A stretch of DNA of 41,676 nt, taken from assembly GCA_024636755.1 (NCBI GenBank), contig JAGXGL010000052.1:1-41676 (forward strand), read 5' to 3'. The DNA comes from Guyparkeria sp. (GTDB taxonomy: Bacteria; Pseudomonadota; Gammaproteobacteria; Halothiobacillales; Halothiobacillaceae). The number at the start of each line of letters is the position of its first letter. Positions within the stretch are counted from its first letter, which is position 1. This document shows positions 1 through 10,666 of this stretch, one piece after another. A program made the position numbers and the translations under genes. The notes under the pieces are model-generated. The model was not told where the DNA came from and ran no database searches. It saw only the letters and a list, made by a program, of their open reading frames with translations.

Positions 1-290
1 AGCTCGATCGAGAGCACGTCGGTCTCGACACGCACCCGGTCGGTCGCCGCGGAGCTATTGCTTTCCCCGCCGCCGGCCGCGGAGGGCACATCACCACCCG
101 AACCGCCCGAGGACGGCCCGCCGGAGCTGGGCAGGTCGTCGGCTCGACGGTCGTTCCCGGCCGCCTGTTCGGTCGTCTGGGCGACGTTGCTGCGCTCGGC
201 CGGGGACGAGTTCTCTCCCAGCCAGGCCTGCCAGAGCAGGATCAGGACGAAGCCCAGGGCGATGATCAAGATCAGGCGGCGTTGTTCCAT
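1..290 (-). CDS. yidC: Membrane protein insertase YidC, N-terminal fragment (runs off the window)
   Basis: YidC inserts and folds inner-membrane proteins, alone or with SecYEG. Only about the first 96 residues are present; the rest lies beyond base 1. The N-terminus MEQRRLILIIALGFVLILLW is the usual YidC first membrane segment. A Ser/Gly/Asp-rich linker follows and leads into the start of the periplasmic domain (…VRVETDVLSIEL). The ATG is at 288-290, 9 bases after the yidD stop, so the gene is probably co-transcribed with rpmH, rnpA and yidD. The identification rests on the N-terminal motif plus the invariant gene order; the conserved insertase core cannot be seen here. Confidence 0.93.
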   Translation of the reverse strand, partial: MEQRRLILIIALGFVLILLWQAWLGENSSPAERSNVAQTTEQAAGNDRRADDLPSSGGPSSGGSGGDVPSAAGGGESNSSAATDRVRVETDVLSIE

Positions 291-299
291 GGGAGTCTT

Positions 300-620
300 T
301 CAGTCTCGCGATTGAACGGCGTGGGGCCCGTGACGGGCATCGGCTCGGGAAACGGTAGATTCGGCGTCGGAATCGGCGTCGCAGCGGGAGCAGCTGGGCT
401 CCGACGAGGTGCCAGGCACCGGATCGACGCCGCCGACGCAAAAAGGATGACAACGTCCCAGTCGACGCAAGGTCAACCAGCCACCCTTGAGTGCACCGTG
501 TTGTGACAGGGCCTCGACGGCATACTCGGAACAGGTCGGGTAGAAACGACAGGAAGGCGGCAGCATCGGGCTGATCAGCAGGCGATAGCCCTTGACCAGT
601 CCAATCAGGACGCGGCGCAT
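300..620 (-). CDS. yidD: YidD, membrane protein insertion efficiency factor
   Basis: Small membrane-associated protein that assists YidC-dependent insertion. The family core is clear: LVKGYRLLISPMLPPSCRFY, then PTCSEYAVEALSQHG and LRRLGRCHPFCVGGVDPVP. It has 106 residues, against about 85 in E. coli YidD. The extra length is a hydrophilic tail after the core that contains two more cysteines (SCSRC). The start overlaps the 3' end of rnpA by 16 bases, and yidC begins 9 bases after the stop, so translational coupling is likely. Confidence 0.93.
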   Translation of the reverse strand: MRRVLIGLVKGYRLLISPMLPPSCRFYPTCSEYAVEALSQHGALKGGWLTLRRLGRCHPFCVGGVDPVPGTSSEPSCSRCDADSDAESTVSRADARHGPHAVQSRD

Positions 621-1024
621 TTCCGGCTCGCCTTGTTCAGGGCCTGCCGCATCTGGCGGTGCAGATCGGGCATGGACAAACCGTCTACCCCCGACTTGGC
701 CAGCACGACGACGTCCATGCCGGGCAACTCGGCGCGACCCAGACGAAAATGTTCGCGGGCAACGCGTTTGACCCGATTACGCTCATGGGCAAGTCGCACC
801 CGCTTGCGGCTGATGGCCAATCCCAGGCGTGGCTCGCCTTCCGGATTGGCGCGCCAGGCCAGCATCAGGTTGGCCGTATGCACCCGGCTACCGTCGCGCA
901 GGGCGCTCTGGTAGTCCCGTCCGGAAAGCAGACGGGCCGAACGCGGAAACCGGCCGCCACGAATGGCGGCCGGTTCCGTGCTGTCGGCCCCGGAGGTCAG
1001 GGCCTCGGGCGGCGCAGAAGTCAT
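605..1024 (-). CDS. rnpA: Ribonuclease P protein component
   Basis: Protein subunit of RNase P, which removes the 5' leader from tRNA precursors together with the M1 RNA. The RNase P protein signature HERNRVKRVAREHFR is present in the second half, preceded by RLGLAISRKRVRLA. The N-terminal FPRSARLLSGRDYQSALRDG is also typical. At 139 residues it is slightly longer than the E. coli protein (119), with a non-conserved N-terminal extension of about 25 residues, so an internal start cannot be excluded. It lies 5 bases downstream of the rpmH stop and overlaps yidD. Confidence 0.95.
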   Translation of the reverse strand: MTSAPPEALTSGADSTEPAAIRGGRFPRSARLLSGRDYQSALRDGSRVHTANLMLAWRANPEGEPRLGLAISRKRVRLAHERNRVKRVAREHFRLGRAELPGMDVVVLAKSGVDGLSMPDLHRQMRQALNKASRKCAAS

Positions 1025-1029
1025 CTGCC

Positions 1030-1164
1030 TCAGGCAGACAGACGCTTGCGGCCCTTGGCACGACGGGCGTTGATGATGGCGCGACCACCACGGGTCTTCA
1101 TGCGGGCACGAAAGCCGTGGGTCCGCTTGCGGCGCAGGTTGCTCGGCTGAAAGGTTCTTTTCAT
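1030..1164 (-). CDS. rpmH: 50S ribosomal protein L34
   Basis: A 44-residue basic protein of the large ribosomal subunit. The sequence starts [20 protein letters not shown], continues with [20 protein letters not shown] and ends RLSA, which is essentially the universal bacterial L34 sequence at its usual length. It is the first gene of the leftward rpmH-rnpA-yidD-yidC operon. A promoter with a perfect TTGACA lies upstream at about 1275-1304. Confidence 0.98.
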   Translation of the reverse strand: MKRTFQPSNLRRKRTHGFRARMKTRGGRAIINARRAKGRKRLSA

Positions 1165-1274
1165 GACGACGTCCCAGTATTGATTCAGGTCGGTGATAGG
1201 TAGTCGGAAAAACCGGTCTGGCCGGTCCGTTCGGGTCGAATTGATCGACCGTATCCGCTTGAAAAAGGGGCCGA

Positions 1275-1304
1275 ATACTCTGACAGACCGGGGGCTGCTG
1301 TCAA
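1275..1304 (-). promoter_or_regulatory. Candidate sigma-70 promoter for rpmH operon
   Basis: On the minus strand a perfect -35 TTGACA (complement of 1299-1304) is followed after 17-18 bases by AGAGTA/GAGTAT (complement of 1275-1281). It points toward rpmH and lies about 110 bases upstream of its ATG. The -35 is exact and the -10 is moderate. Confidence 0.55.
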
Positions 1305-1414
1305 GGGCGGCGTATCAAGAGGCCAGGATACAAGGCCTCGACGCCTCGAATCCCGGGCAGAAAGCACCCACCGGTCATCAGGTTTTCCCACTGATGCGCG
1401 ACCGTCTCGTATCT

Positions 1415-1423
1415 TGTGGATAA
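1415..1423 (-). promoter_or_regulatory. DnaA box (perfect consensus)
   Basis: TGTGGATAA on the plus strand is the complement of the consensus DnaA box TTATCCACA. It lies about 260 bases upstream of the chosen dnaA start, suited to autoregulation or to a part of the origin. Confidence 0.65.
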
Positions 1424-1680
1424 GATGTCGATCGATCGGGGTGGATGTTATCATCCGCGCCTTGTCCGAGGCATCGCGACACGAAATCATCAAGGCCACT
1501 GGCCTGCCGGCTTTTTGGCCAATACCGCCGCGATTCAACGGCGGGCTGATGGCCGGTCGAGAAGCGGAAAAACGGTGGCTAGCAAGCTGGAAAGCCCCGT
1601 CATCCCGTCCCTCTGCGGCAATCATGATTCGTGTCGCGATGCCTGAGCCGACCCCGAACCGGTGGAGAACGACCGTCGTC

Positions 1681-3090
1681 ATGCAGCATTTCCCGATGTG
1701 GCAACAATGCATCGATCGTCTGGCCCAAGAGCTGCCGAACGATCAGCTGACCATGTGGATATTCCCGTTACAGGCCGAACAGGCCAGTGACGAGCAATGG
1801 GTGCTGTGGGCGCCCAATCGCTTTGCCTTCGACTGGGTCAATCAGAAGTTGCTCGAGCGCATTCGCGTGCACGCCCGCGAGATTTCCGGGCAACCCGAGC
1901 TTGATGTCTCGTTGCGCATCGGCGAGGCAGGGCGCAGCCATCCCAAGCCATCGACGGCGCCCAGTACGCCCCCGACCAGTCGCCCGTCCCCCGCGCCCTC
2001 TCGGCCTGCCAGGCCAAGCCCGGTCGAACGCGAACCGGTCGAGCCGGGAGACAACGACGCCGGCGGTTTTTCGCACAATCTCAATCGCGGCTTTACCTTC
2101 GAAACCTTCGTCCAGGGCAAATCCAACCAACTCGCCTGTGCGGCCTCCCAGCAGGTCGCCGCCAATGCCGGGGCCAGCTACAACCCGTTGCTGATCTACG
2201 GCGGGGTTGGCCTGGGCAAGACCCACCTGATGCACGCAGTGGGTAATCAGATCATCGAACAGCAGGGCGACCGGCGCGTGATCTATCTGCACAGCGAGCG
2301 GTACGTGCAGGAAATGATTACCGCGATCCGCAATAACAACACCGAGCAATTCAAGAATTTCTACCGCGGCATCGACGCGCTGCTGATCGACGACATCCAG
2401 TTCTTCGCCACCAAGCCACGCAGCCAGGAGGAGTTCTTTCACACCTTCAATGCGCTGGTCGAGCAGGGCAAGCAGATCGTGATGACCTGCGATCGCTACC
2501 CGAAGGAGATCGAAGGACTCGAGGAACGACTCAAGTCACGCTTTGGCTGGGGGCTGACGGTCGCGGTCGAGCCACCGGACATGGAAACCCGGGTCGCCAT
2601 CCTGCACAGCAAGGCCGAGCAGTCAGGCATCGATCTGGATTCGGACGTCGCCTTTTTCATTGCACGCCGCATCCAGGCGAATATCCGGGAACTCGAGGGC
2701 GCCCTGCGACGCGTGATCGTGACCACGCAGTTTTCCAAACGGCCGATCACCATCGAGTCGACCAAGGATGCACTCAAAGACATGATCTCGGCCCATGCCA
2801 AGATGATCACGCTGGACAACATTCAGCGCACGGTCGCCAAGTACTACAACGTCAAGATCCAGGAACTCACCGGCGCTCGTCGCACTCGCTCGATCGCACG
2901 GCCACGCCAACTCGCGATGGCACTGGCCAAGGAGTTGACCAATCACTCCCTGCCCGAGATCGGTGAATCATTCGGCGGGCGCGATCACACCACCGTGCTG
3001 CACGCGGTGCGCAAGATCGAGGAGCTTCGGGAAAGCGACAGCAAGATCAATGACGACTACAACCTGCTGCGACACACGCTGAATGTGTGA
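1681..3090 (+). CDS. dnaA: Chromosomal replication initiator protein DnaA
   Basis: AAA+ initiator that binds DnaA boxes and opens oriC. Domain I begins [20 protein letters not shown], closely matching the N-termini of other gammaproteobacterial DnaA proteins. This is why the ATG at 1681 was chosen over the far-upstream 1414 start; the SD-like GGTGGAG lies rather far away. A Pro/Ser-rich linker follows. Walker [11 protein letters not shown] is near residues 174-183, Walker [10 protein letters not shown] near 233-241, and the C-terminal DnaA-box-binding signature ([20 protein letters not shown] … [15 protein letters not shown]) near 396-445. It has 469 residues, as in E. coli (467). dnaN, recF and gyrB follow. 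Confidence 0.97.
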   Translation: MQHFPMWQQCIDRLAQELPNDQLTMWIFPLQAEQASDEQWVLWAPNRFAFDWVNQKLLERIRVHAREISGQPELDVSLRIGEAGRSHPKPSTAPSTPPTSRPSPAPSRPARPSPVEREPVEPGDNDAGGFSHNLNRGFTFETFVQGKSNQLACAASQQVAANAGASYNPLLIYGGVGLGKTHLMHAVGNQIIEQQGDRRVIYLHSERYVQEMITAIRNNNTEQFKNFYRGIDALLIDDIQFFATKPRSQEEFFHTFNALVEQGKQIVMTCDRYPKEIEGLEERLKSRFGWGLTVAVEPPDMETRVAILHSKAEQSGIDLDSDVAFFIARRIQANIRELEGALRRVIVTTQFSKRPITIESTKDALKDMISAHAKMITLDNIQRTVAKYYNVKIQELTGARRTRSIARPRQLAMALAKELTNHSLPEIGESFGGRDHTTVLHAVRKIEELRESDSKINDDYNLLRHTLNV

Positions 3091-3356
3091 TCGCCGCCGG
3101 GCCTGGGGACAAGCCGCGCACATCAGGGGGACAGGTGCTGGGAAACATGTGGATGAATTGACGAATCTGGAGTTATCCCCAAACCGTCCCAATCCGTACA
3201 CAGGCCGTCCCACGGCATTGAGCCAATCTGTTAGGTACGAAAAGCTACTGATTAAGATAGACTTTTTGCACTTATCCCAAGGAAAGTGGCTACATCACAT
3301 TCATCATCATCAACAGAATAAAAACATCTGTTATTGATTCAGAGGAACTGCCTGCC
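3091..3356. other. Candidate oriC region between dnaA and dnaN
   Basis: This 266-base gap has three near-consensus DnaA boxes: TGTGGATGA (3148-3156, minus orientation), TTATCCCCA (3173-3181) and TTATCCCAA (3273-3281). It also has a markedly AT-rich stretch at about 3225-3340, unusual in this GC-rich window, which could serve as a DNA-unwinding element. The dnaA-dnaN gap is a known origin position in pseudomonads and relatives. None of the three boxes is perfect, and the region also has to carry the dnaN promoter and RBS (GAGGAA just before 3357). Confidence 0.55.
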
Positions 3357-4466
3357 ATGCAATTGACCGTCAGTCGACCGGACCTGCTTGATGCCATCAA
3401 CCGGGTAATCGGAGGCGTCGAAAAGCGCCAGACAATGCCGATTTTGGGTAACCTGCTGCTCGAGGTAGATGACGATCGGCTCCAACTCACCGGCACCGAT
3501 CTCGAGATTCAACTGGAAAGCGAGTGTCCTGCCGACGCCACGCAGCCGGGTCGAACCACGGTCAACGCACGCAAGCTCCACGACATCATCCGAGCGATCC
3601 CCGCCGAATCACAGATCGTCATTCGCCGCGAGGAAGGCTTCGTGATCGTTCAGGCTGGCCACAGCGTGTTCCGACTCGGCTGCCTGCCCGCTGACGAATA
3701 CCCGCGCATGGAGGCAACCACCGAGGAATACCGACTCGTACTGGGACAGGATCGGCTTCGCGCCATGCTCGACAAGACCCAGTTCTCGATGGCCCAGCAG
3801 GATGTCCGTTACTTCCTCAACGGCCTGTTGTTCGAAGTCAGCCCGGAACGGATTCGTTGCGTAGCCACCGACGGACATCGCCTGGCACTCGCCGAGACCG
3901 ACAGCCAGCAATCGATCGAGGACACCCTGCGCATCATCGTGCCGCGCAAGATGGTGATGGAACTGATGCGCGCCCTCGATCGTGACGACAATTCGCCGGT
4001 CGAACTGCTGGTCAGCACCCAACAGATCGAACTCAAGCTCGCCCAGCAGCGCATGGTGAGCAAGCTGATTGACGGTCGATTCCCGGATTACGAACGGGTC
4101 ATCCCGAAGAACAACAGCAAGCAGGTTCACGTCGATCGGGAAAGCCTCAAGCAGGTGTTGCAACGCGCCTCAGTGCTCAACACCGACCGCTTCGCCGGTG
4201 CGCATTACCACCTGCAGTCCGACCGGCTGGCGATCGAGGCGATCAACAGCGACCAGGAATCCTCTCGCGAGGAAATCCCGGTGCACTACCAGGGCGATGA
4301 CCTGAAAATTGCGTTCAATATCAGTTACATGCTGGCTATTCTCTCGCATGTCGACGACATGCAGGTCCGCATGGATTTCGAGACTCCCGAATCCAGCGCC
4401 CTGATCCTGCCGACCGACGAAGACGCCATCCGGACCCGCTACGTCCTCATGCCGATGAAGATCTAA
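3357..4466 (+). CDS. dnaN: DNA polymerase III beta sliding clamp
   Basis: Ring-shaped processivity clamp for DNA polymerase III, also binding MutS, Hda and translesion polymerases. The start MQLTVSRPDLLDAINRVIGG and the following KRQTMPILGNLLLEV are canonical. The middle motif YFLNGLLFEV and the C-terminus YVLMPMKI (usual form YVIMPMRL) are also typical. It has 369 residues, against 366 in E. coli. It starts at an ATG preceded by GAGGAA and is followed after 10 bases by recF. Confidence 0.98.
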   Translation: MQLTVSRPDLLDAINRVIGGVEKRQTMPILGNLLLEVDDDRLQLTGTDLEIQLESECPADATQPGRTTVNARKLHDIIRAIPAESQIVIRREEGFVIVQAGHSVFRLGCLPADEYPRMEATTEEYRLVLGQDRLRAMLDKTQFSMAQQDVRYFLNGLLFEVSPERIRCVATDGHRLALAETDSQQSIEDTLRIIVPRKMVMELMRALDRDDNSPVELLVSTQQIELKLAQQRMVSKLIDGRFPDYERVIPKNNSKQVHVDRESLKQVLQRASVLNTDRFAGAHYHLQSDRLAIEAINSDQESSREEIPVHYQGDDLKIAFNISYMLAILSHVDDMQVRMDFETPESSALILPTDEDAIRTRYVLMPMKI

Positions 4467-4476
4467 GCGGCTTGAC

Positions 4477-5547
4477 GTGACCCGATTGGCAACACTGCAT
4501 GTCGAACGGTTCCGCAACCTCGAACCGCTCGATCTCGAACCGGCGGCCGGCATCAATCTGATCAGCGGGGCCAACGGTGCCGGCAAGACCAGCCTGCTCG
4601 AGGCCATTCACACCTTGAGCCTCGGTCGCTCCTTTCGCGGCAACAACGCCAGCGAACTGATTCGACACGGTGCCGACGATCTCCTGCTGCGTGCTGAGGT
4701 GAAGACCCAGACGGGCCACAACGCCCATCGGCTCGCCCTGCAACGCGATCGCCGCAGCATGACCCTGCGGGTCGACCAGGAAAACGTCTCCCGGTTGAGC
4801 GAACTGGCCCGGCTGTTGCCGGTGCTTGCCCTGCACCCGCAATCCGATGACCTCGTTCTCGGCTCGCCGGATCACCGCCGTCGCTTTCTCGACCGCGTTG
4901 GCTTCTACGCCCAGCCCGACTTCCACGCAATCCACCGCGATTTCCAGCGCGCGCTCAAGCAGCGCAATGCCCTGCTGCGCCGTGGGCGCCGCGAACCGGC
5001 CTGGGATCAGCTCTACCTCGAGACCGCTCGCCGGTTGGAGACGGCCCGACGAACCGTGCTCGAGGATCTCAACCAACGGATCGCCGGGCTCCTCGAACGG
5101 ATGCTACCGGGCAGCTCGCTTTCGCTACGCTACCTGCCCGGCTATCGCCAGGACCTGGAGCTCGAGGAGGCCCTGCGCCAGGGCGCCGATCGCGAACGTG
5201 ACCAGCAGGCGAGCCTGTTCGGCCCCCACCGGGCGGATATCAAGATTGCGCTCGATGATCACGAGGCCCGGCAGGTTGCCTCCCGTGGCCAGATCAAGAT
5301 GCTGGTGGTACTCCTGCACCTGGCGGTGCTGGATCTCTGGGCCGAGGTGCGCGGTGAGCCCGCGGTGGTGCTGTTCGACGACCTGGCCTCGGAGCTTGAT
5401 GCCGACAATCGCCGCCGGGTGCTGGATTATCTGGGCCAGAGTGGCCACCAGGCGTTCGTCAGCGTGATCGCTGCCGATGCCATCGATGGCGAGGGTGATA
5501 TCGACGCACGCTTTGCGGTTTCGGCAGGCCAGATCACGCCGCGGTGA
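4477..5547 (+). CDS. recF: DNA replication and repair protein RecF
   Basis: SMC-like ATPase that works with RecO and RecR to load RecA at single-strand gaps. Walker A GANGAGKTSLLE is at residues 31-42 after the typical HVERFRNLEPLDLEP start. The region HPQSDDLVLGSPDHRRRFLD is RecF-specific. The signature GPHRADIKIAL…ASRGQIKMLVVLLHLA and the Walker B-like VVLFDDLASELD follow. It has 356 residues (E. coli 357). Translation begins at a GTG 10 bases past the dnaN stop. Confidence 0.97.
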   Translation: MTRLATLHVERFRNLEPLDLEPAAGINLISGANGAGKTSLLEAIHTLSLGRSFRGNNASELIRHGADDLLLRAEVKTQTGHNAHRLALQRDRRSMTLRVDQENVSRLSELARLLPVLALHPQSDDLVLGSPDHRRRFLDRVGFYAQPDFHAIHRDFQRALKQRNALLRRGRREPAWDQLYLETARRLETARRTVLEDLNQRIAGLLERMLPGSSLSLRYLPGYRQDLELEEALRQGADRERDQQASLFGPHRADIKIALDDHEARQVASRGQIKMLVVLLHLAVLDLWAEVRGEPAVVLFDDLASELDADNRRRVLDYLGQSGHQAFVSVIAADAIDGEGDIDARFAVSAGQITPR

Positions 5548-5608
5548 GTGGTGACGAGCCCGAACAGGCAGTTCGATGACCAGTGCGGTCCGAGGTTGGG
5601 CCGGAAAA

Positions 5609-8157
<2,549 letters not shown>

Positions 8158-8219
8158 CCCGCCGTTATTGAAACAACTGAACCCCGTCGCGGCGGGGTAG
8201 CCACGGAGGCGTCCAAACC

Positions 8220-8792
8220 ATGGGTATCGCGCTGTCGATCATCGTTTTCCTGCTGGTGCTGGCCCTTATCTGGGGGATCATCATCTACAACGGCCTGGTG
8301 CGGCTGAAGCACAACGTTTCGCAGTCCTGGTCGAACATCGACGTGCTGCTCTGTCAGCGTCACGACGAGTTGCCCAAGCTGGTCGAGACCGCCCGTCAGT
8401 ACATGCACTACGAAAGCGATACGCTCGAACGGGTCATGGAGGCACGCGCGGCGGTAAATGACGCCCAGCAGCGCGGCGACGTCGGCGCGCTGGGCAGTGC
8501 CGAGCAGGGCCTGCGCCTCGGCCTGGGCAACCTGTTCGCGGTGGCCGAGGCCTACCCCGAGCTCAAGGCCAACGAGACCTTCCAGCACCTGCAGCAGCGC
8601 ATCAGCGGACTGGAGAACGAGATCGCCGACCGGCGCGAGTTCTACAACGCCGCCGTCAATACCAACAATATCCGCATCGAACAGTTCCCGGATGTCGTGA
8701 TCGCGCAGCTGTTCCGCTTCCGGGCCTTCCGCCTGCTGGAGTTCGACCGCAAGACCACCGAAGACGTCGACGTGAAGGCCCTGTTCAGCTGA
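8220..8792 (+). CDS. LemA family membrane protein
   Basis: The 190-residue protein has one N-terminal membrane segment (about residues 4-24, IALSIIVFLLVLALIWGIII), then a helical domain with LemA-family motifs: YNGLVRLKHNVSQSWSNIDV, LLCQRHDELPKLVETARQYM and NTNNIRIEQFPDVVIAQLF. A GGAGG lies about 12 bases ahead of the ATG. LemA proteins are widespread, with no firmly established molecular role. The next gene, 33 bases downstream, encodes a GIDE-domain membrane protein; the two are read here as one functional unit. Confidence 0.9.
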   Translation: MGIALSIIVFLLVLALIWGIIIYNGLVRLKHNVSQSWSNIDVLLCQRHDELPKLVETARQYMHYESDTLERVMEARAAVNDAQQRGDVGALGSAEQGLRLGLGNLFAVAEAYPELKANETFQHLQQRISGLENEIADRREFYNAAVNTNNIRIEQFPDVVIAQLFRFRAFRLLEFDRKTTEDVDVKALFS

Positions 8793-8825
8793 TCCCGGCC
8801 GTCACGCGCCGTCTGGTTCCACTTC

Positions 8826-9773
8826 ATGCAGGACAGCATTTCCGATTGGCTGATCGGGCTCGACCCGGGCTTTTACCTCGTGCTCTGGCTGGGGTTGCTG
8901 ATCCTGCTGCTGGTCTGCCTGTTCGTGGGTTTTCGTACCCTCGCCCGTGCGCGGATCATCGCGCATACCCCCACCGCCAAGCTCCGTTCAGCTGCCCAGG
9001 GCTTCAACGAGATCCAGGGCATCGGCCGAGTGATCGACGATCATCCCCTTTACTCACCGTTGAGTTTCACCCCGTGTCTGTGGTTCGACATGAAGATCGA
9101 ACGGCTCGAGTCCAGTGGCAAGAATCGCCACTGGGTGACCCTCGAGCAGCGGACGAGCGACGCCCTGTTTCGGGTGGACGACGGGACCGGCGAGGCGTTT
9201 GTCGATCCAGATCATGCCCGGGTGATTCCGCACTCGAGTCGACGCTGGCGCGAACGCGCCTCGCGGTCTGACTGGGCATCGTTCTCCTCGCTCGGTTTTG
9301 GCGGCAAGCCGTATCGCTACACCGAACGGCTGTTGCTCCCCGACCAGTCGATTTATGTGCTCGGCTGGCTTGAAACCCGCGGGCATCGAAACGAGGGTAT
9401 CTCCGACCGGGAGGCGATCGAACGGCGCCGGCGTGACCTGTTACAGGAATGGAAACACGACCAGGCGGCCCGTGATCGCTTCGATCTGGATGGCGATGGC
9501 GAGATTTCAACACGTGAGTGGGACTGGGCCATGCGCCTGGCCCAGTCCCAGGCGGAAAAGGAACTCAGCGAAGCCGATCGTCCCCGATTGAGCGCCAACA
9601 ACACCGTTCATCTTCTGTATCGACCACGCGGTGGTGAGCCGTTCATCCTTTCCGGGCTGCCGCAGGAAACGCTGATACGCCGCAAGACCCACAAGGCGGG
9701 CGCGTTCATCGCCGTCGCGTTGGTGTTGTTCGTGATCTGGCTGATCGCCCAAGGGATTCGCACGCCGTTCTGA
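8826..9773 (+). CDS. GIDE-domain two-pass membrane protein with an EF-hand
   Basis: The 315-residue protein has membrane segments at about residues 16-37 and 291-309. The large domain between them resembles the GIDE domain of eukaryotic MULAN/MAPL E3 ligases and their bacterial relatives: IIAHTPTAKLRSAAQGFNEI, SPLSFTPCLWFDMKIER and TERLLLPDQSIYVLGWLE. No RING finger is present, so ubiquitin ligase activity is not expected. Inserted near residues 220-231 is a perfect 12-residue EF-hand loop (D220, D222, D224, G225, I227, E231), predicting calcium binding. It follows the lemA gene by 33 bases. The family call is fairly sure and the function is unknown. Confidence 0.75.
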   Translation: MQDSISDWLIGLDPGFYLVLWLGLLILLLVCLFVGFRTLARARIIAHTPTAKLRSAAQGFNEIQGIGRVIDDHPLYSPLSFTPCLWFDMKIERLESSGKNRHWVTLEQRTSDALFRVDDGTGEAFVDPDHARVIPHSSRRWRERASRSDWASFSSLGFGGKPYRYTERLLLPDQSIYVLGWLETRGHRNEGISDREAIERRRRDLLQEWKHDQAARDRFDLDGDGEISTREWDWAMRLAQSQAEKELSEADRPRLSANNTVHLLYRPRGGEPFILSGLPQETLIRRKTHKAGAFIAVALVLFVIWLIAQGIRTPF

Positions 9774-9850
9774 CGACCCGCAGGTCGTCCGGATTCTGCG
9801 AGAATGGCCCCAGCAATTTGGCCCAGGGATTTCGCTCGAGGCAGACTCAC

Positions 9851-10648
9851 ATGAACATCGCCAGCTGGAACGTCAATTCGCTCAAGGTCCGTCAGCCGCA
9901 GGTGCTGGAGTGGTTGGCCGATCAGCCCGCCACCCTGCTCGGTTTGCAGGAGTTAAAGCAGCTCGATGAGGCGATCGATCGCGAGACGATCGTGGCGGCC
10001 GGCTATCAGGTGATTGCCAACGGCCAGAAGACCTACAACGGCGTCGCCTGGCTGTATCCATCCCACTGGCCGGCACCGACCGACGTCATCACCGACATTC
10101 CCGGCTTCGACGACCCCCAGCGGCGGGTGATTGCCGCGACCTTCGGTGACCTGCGGGTGATCAACCTCTACGTGGTCAACGGCGAGGCCGTCGGTTCGGA
10201 GAAGTACACCTACAAGCTTTCCTGGCTGGAAGCCCTGACCCGGTGGCTGGCCGAAGAGGCCGGCCGTTACGCCAAACGCGTGGTGATCGGGGATTTCAAT
10301 ATCGCGCCGACGGATGCCGATGTCCATGACCCCGAAGCCTGGCGGGACCGGATCCTCTGCAGCCGCCCCGAGCGCGACGCACTCGATCGCATCCTCGGGA
10401 CGGGCCTGATCGACGCCTTCCGCCTGTTCGATCAACCGGAGCAGGCGTTTTCGTGGTGGGATTACCGGCAGGCCAATTTCCGTCGCAATCGTGGCTTGCG
10501 GATCGATCTGATCCTGATCAGTGAGCCCCTGCGCGAGCACGTCCGTACCTGTCATATCGACGTGGAGCCGCGCCGCTGGGAGCGCCCGTCGGATCATGCG
10601 CCCGTGGTACTCGAACTCGAGCTCGAGCACGGCGCACCCGGCAGCTGA
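9851..10648 (+). CDS. xthA: Exodeoxyribonuclease III (AP endonuclease family), copy 1
   Basis: Mg-dependent endonuclease/exonuclease/phosphatase-fold enzyme that cleaves abasic sites and degrades 3' ends of duplex DNA. Motifs in order: MNIASWNVNSLKVRQPQVLE, LLGLQELKQ (metal-binding Glu), TYNGVAWL, VVIGDFNIAPTDADV (Asp/Asn), SWWDYR, GLRIDLILIS and the catalytic SDHAPVVLEL. The ATG at 9851 was chosen because homology begins there; the frame is open back to 9818. It has 265 residues (E. coli 268). A second family member lies at 26981-27748. It is convergent with glnE, only 18 bases away. Confidence 0.93.
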   Translation: MNIASWNVNSLKVRQPQVLEWLADQPATLLGLQELKQLDEAIDRETIVAAGYQVIANGQKTYNGVAWLYPSHWPAPTDVITDIPGFDDPQRRVIAATFGDLRVINLYVVNGEAVGSEKYTYKLSWLEALTRWLAEEAGRYAKRVVIGDFNIAPTDADVHDPEAWRDRILCSRPERDALDRILGTGLIDAFRLFDQPEQAFSWWDYRQANFRRNRGLRIDLILISEPLREHVRTCHIDVEPRRWERPSDHAPVVLELELEHGAPGS

Positions 10649-10666
10649 TGTCGAGCGTGTAGGGAC

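Larger units (their letters stand above)
1165..1680. other. Divergent rpmH-dnaA intergenic region
   Basis: About 516 bases between the divergent rpmH and dnaA starts hold no convincing gene. Recognisable content is the leftward rpmH promoter and one DnaA box (TTATCCACA on the minus strand, 1415-1423). The dnaA reading frame stays open upstream to 1414, but that part ([14 protein letters not shown]…) does not resemble DnaA and is read here as untranslated leader. The DnaA box in front of dnaA suggests autoregulation, as in many bacteria. Confidence 0.6.

Noticed and set aside
1414-1680. Upstream extension of the dnaA frame
   Set aside because: The extra residues have no DnaA similarity and overlap a DnaA box; gammaproteobacterial DnaA proteins begin only a few residues before the WQQC motif, consistent with 1681.
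9772-9789. GACGACC-CGCA-GGTCGTC hairpin after the GIDE gene as a terminator
   Set aside because: The 7-bp stem is perfect but overlaps the stop codon and has no following T-tract, so termination is not supported.
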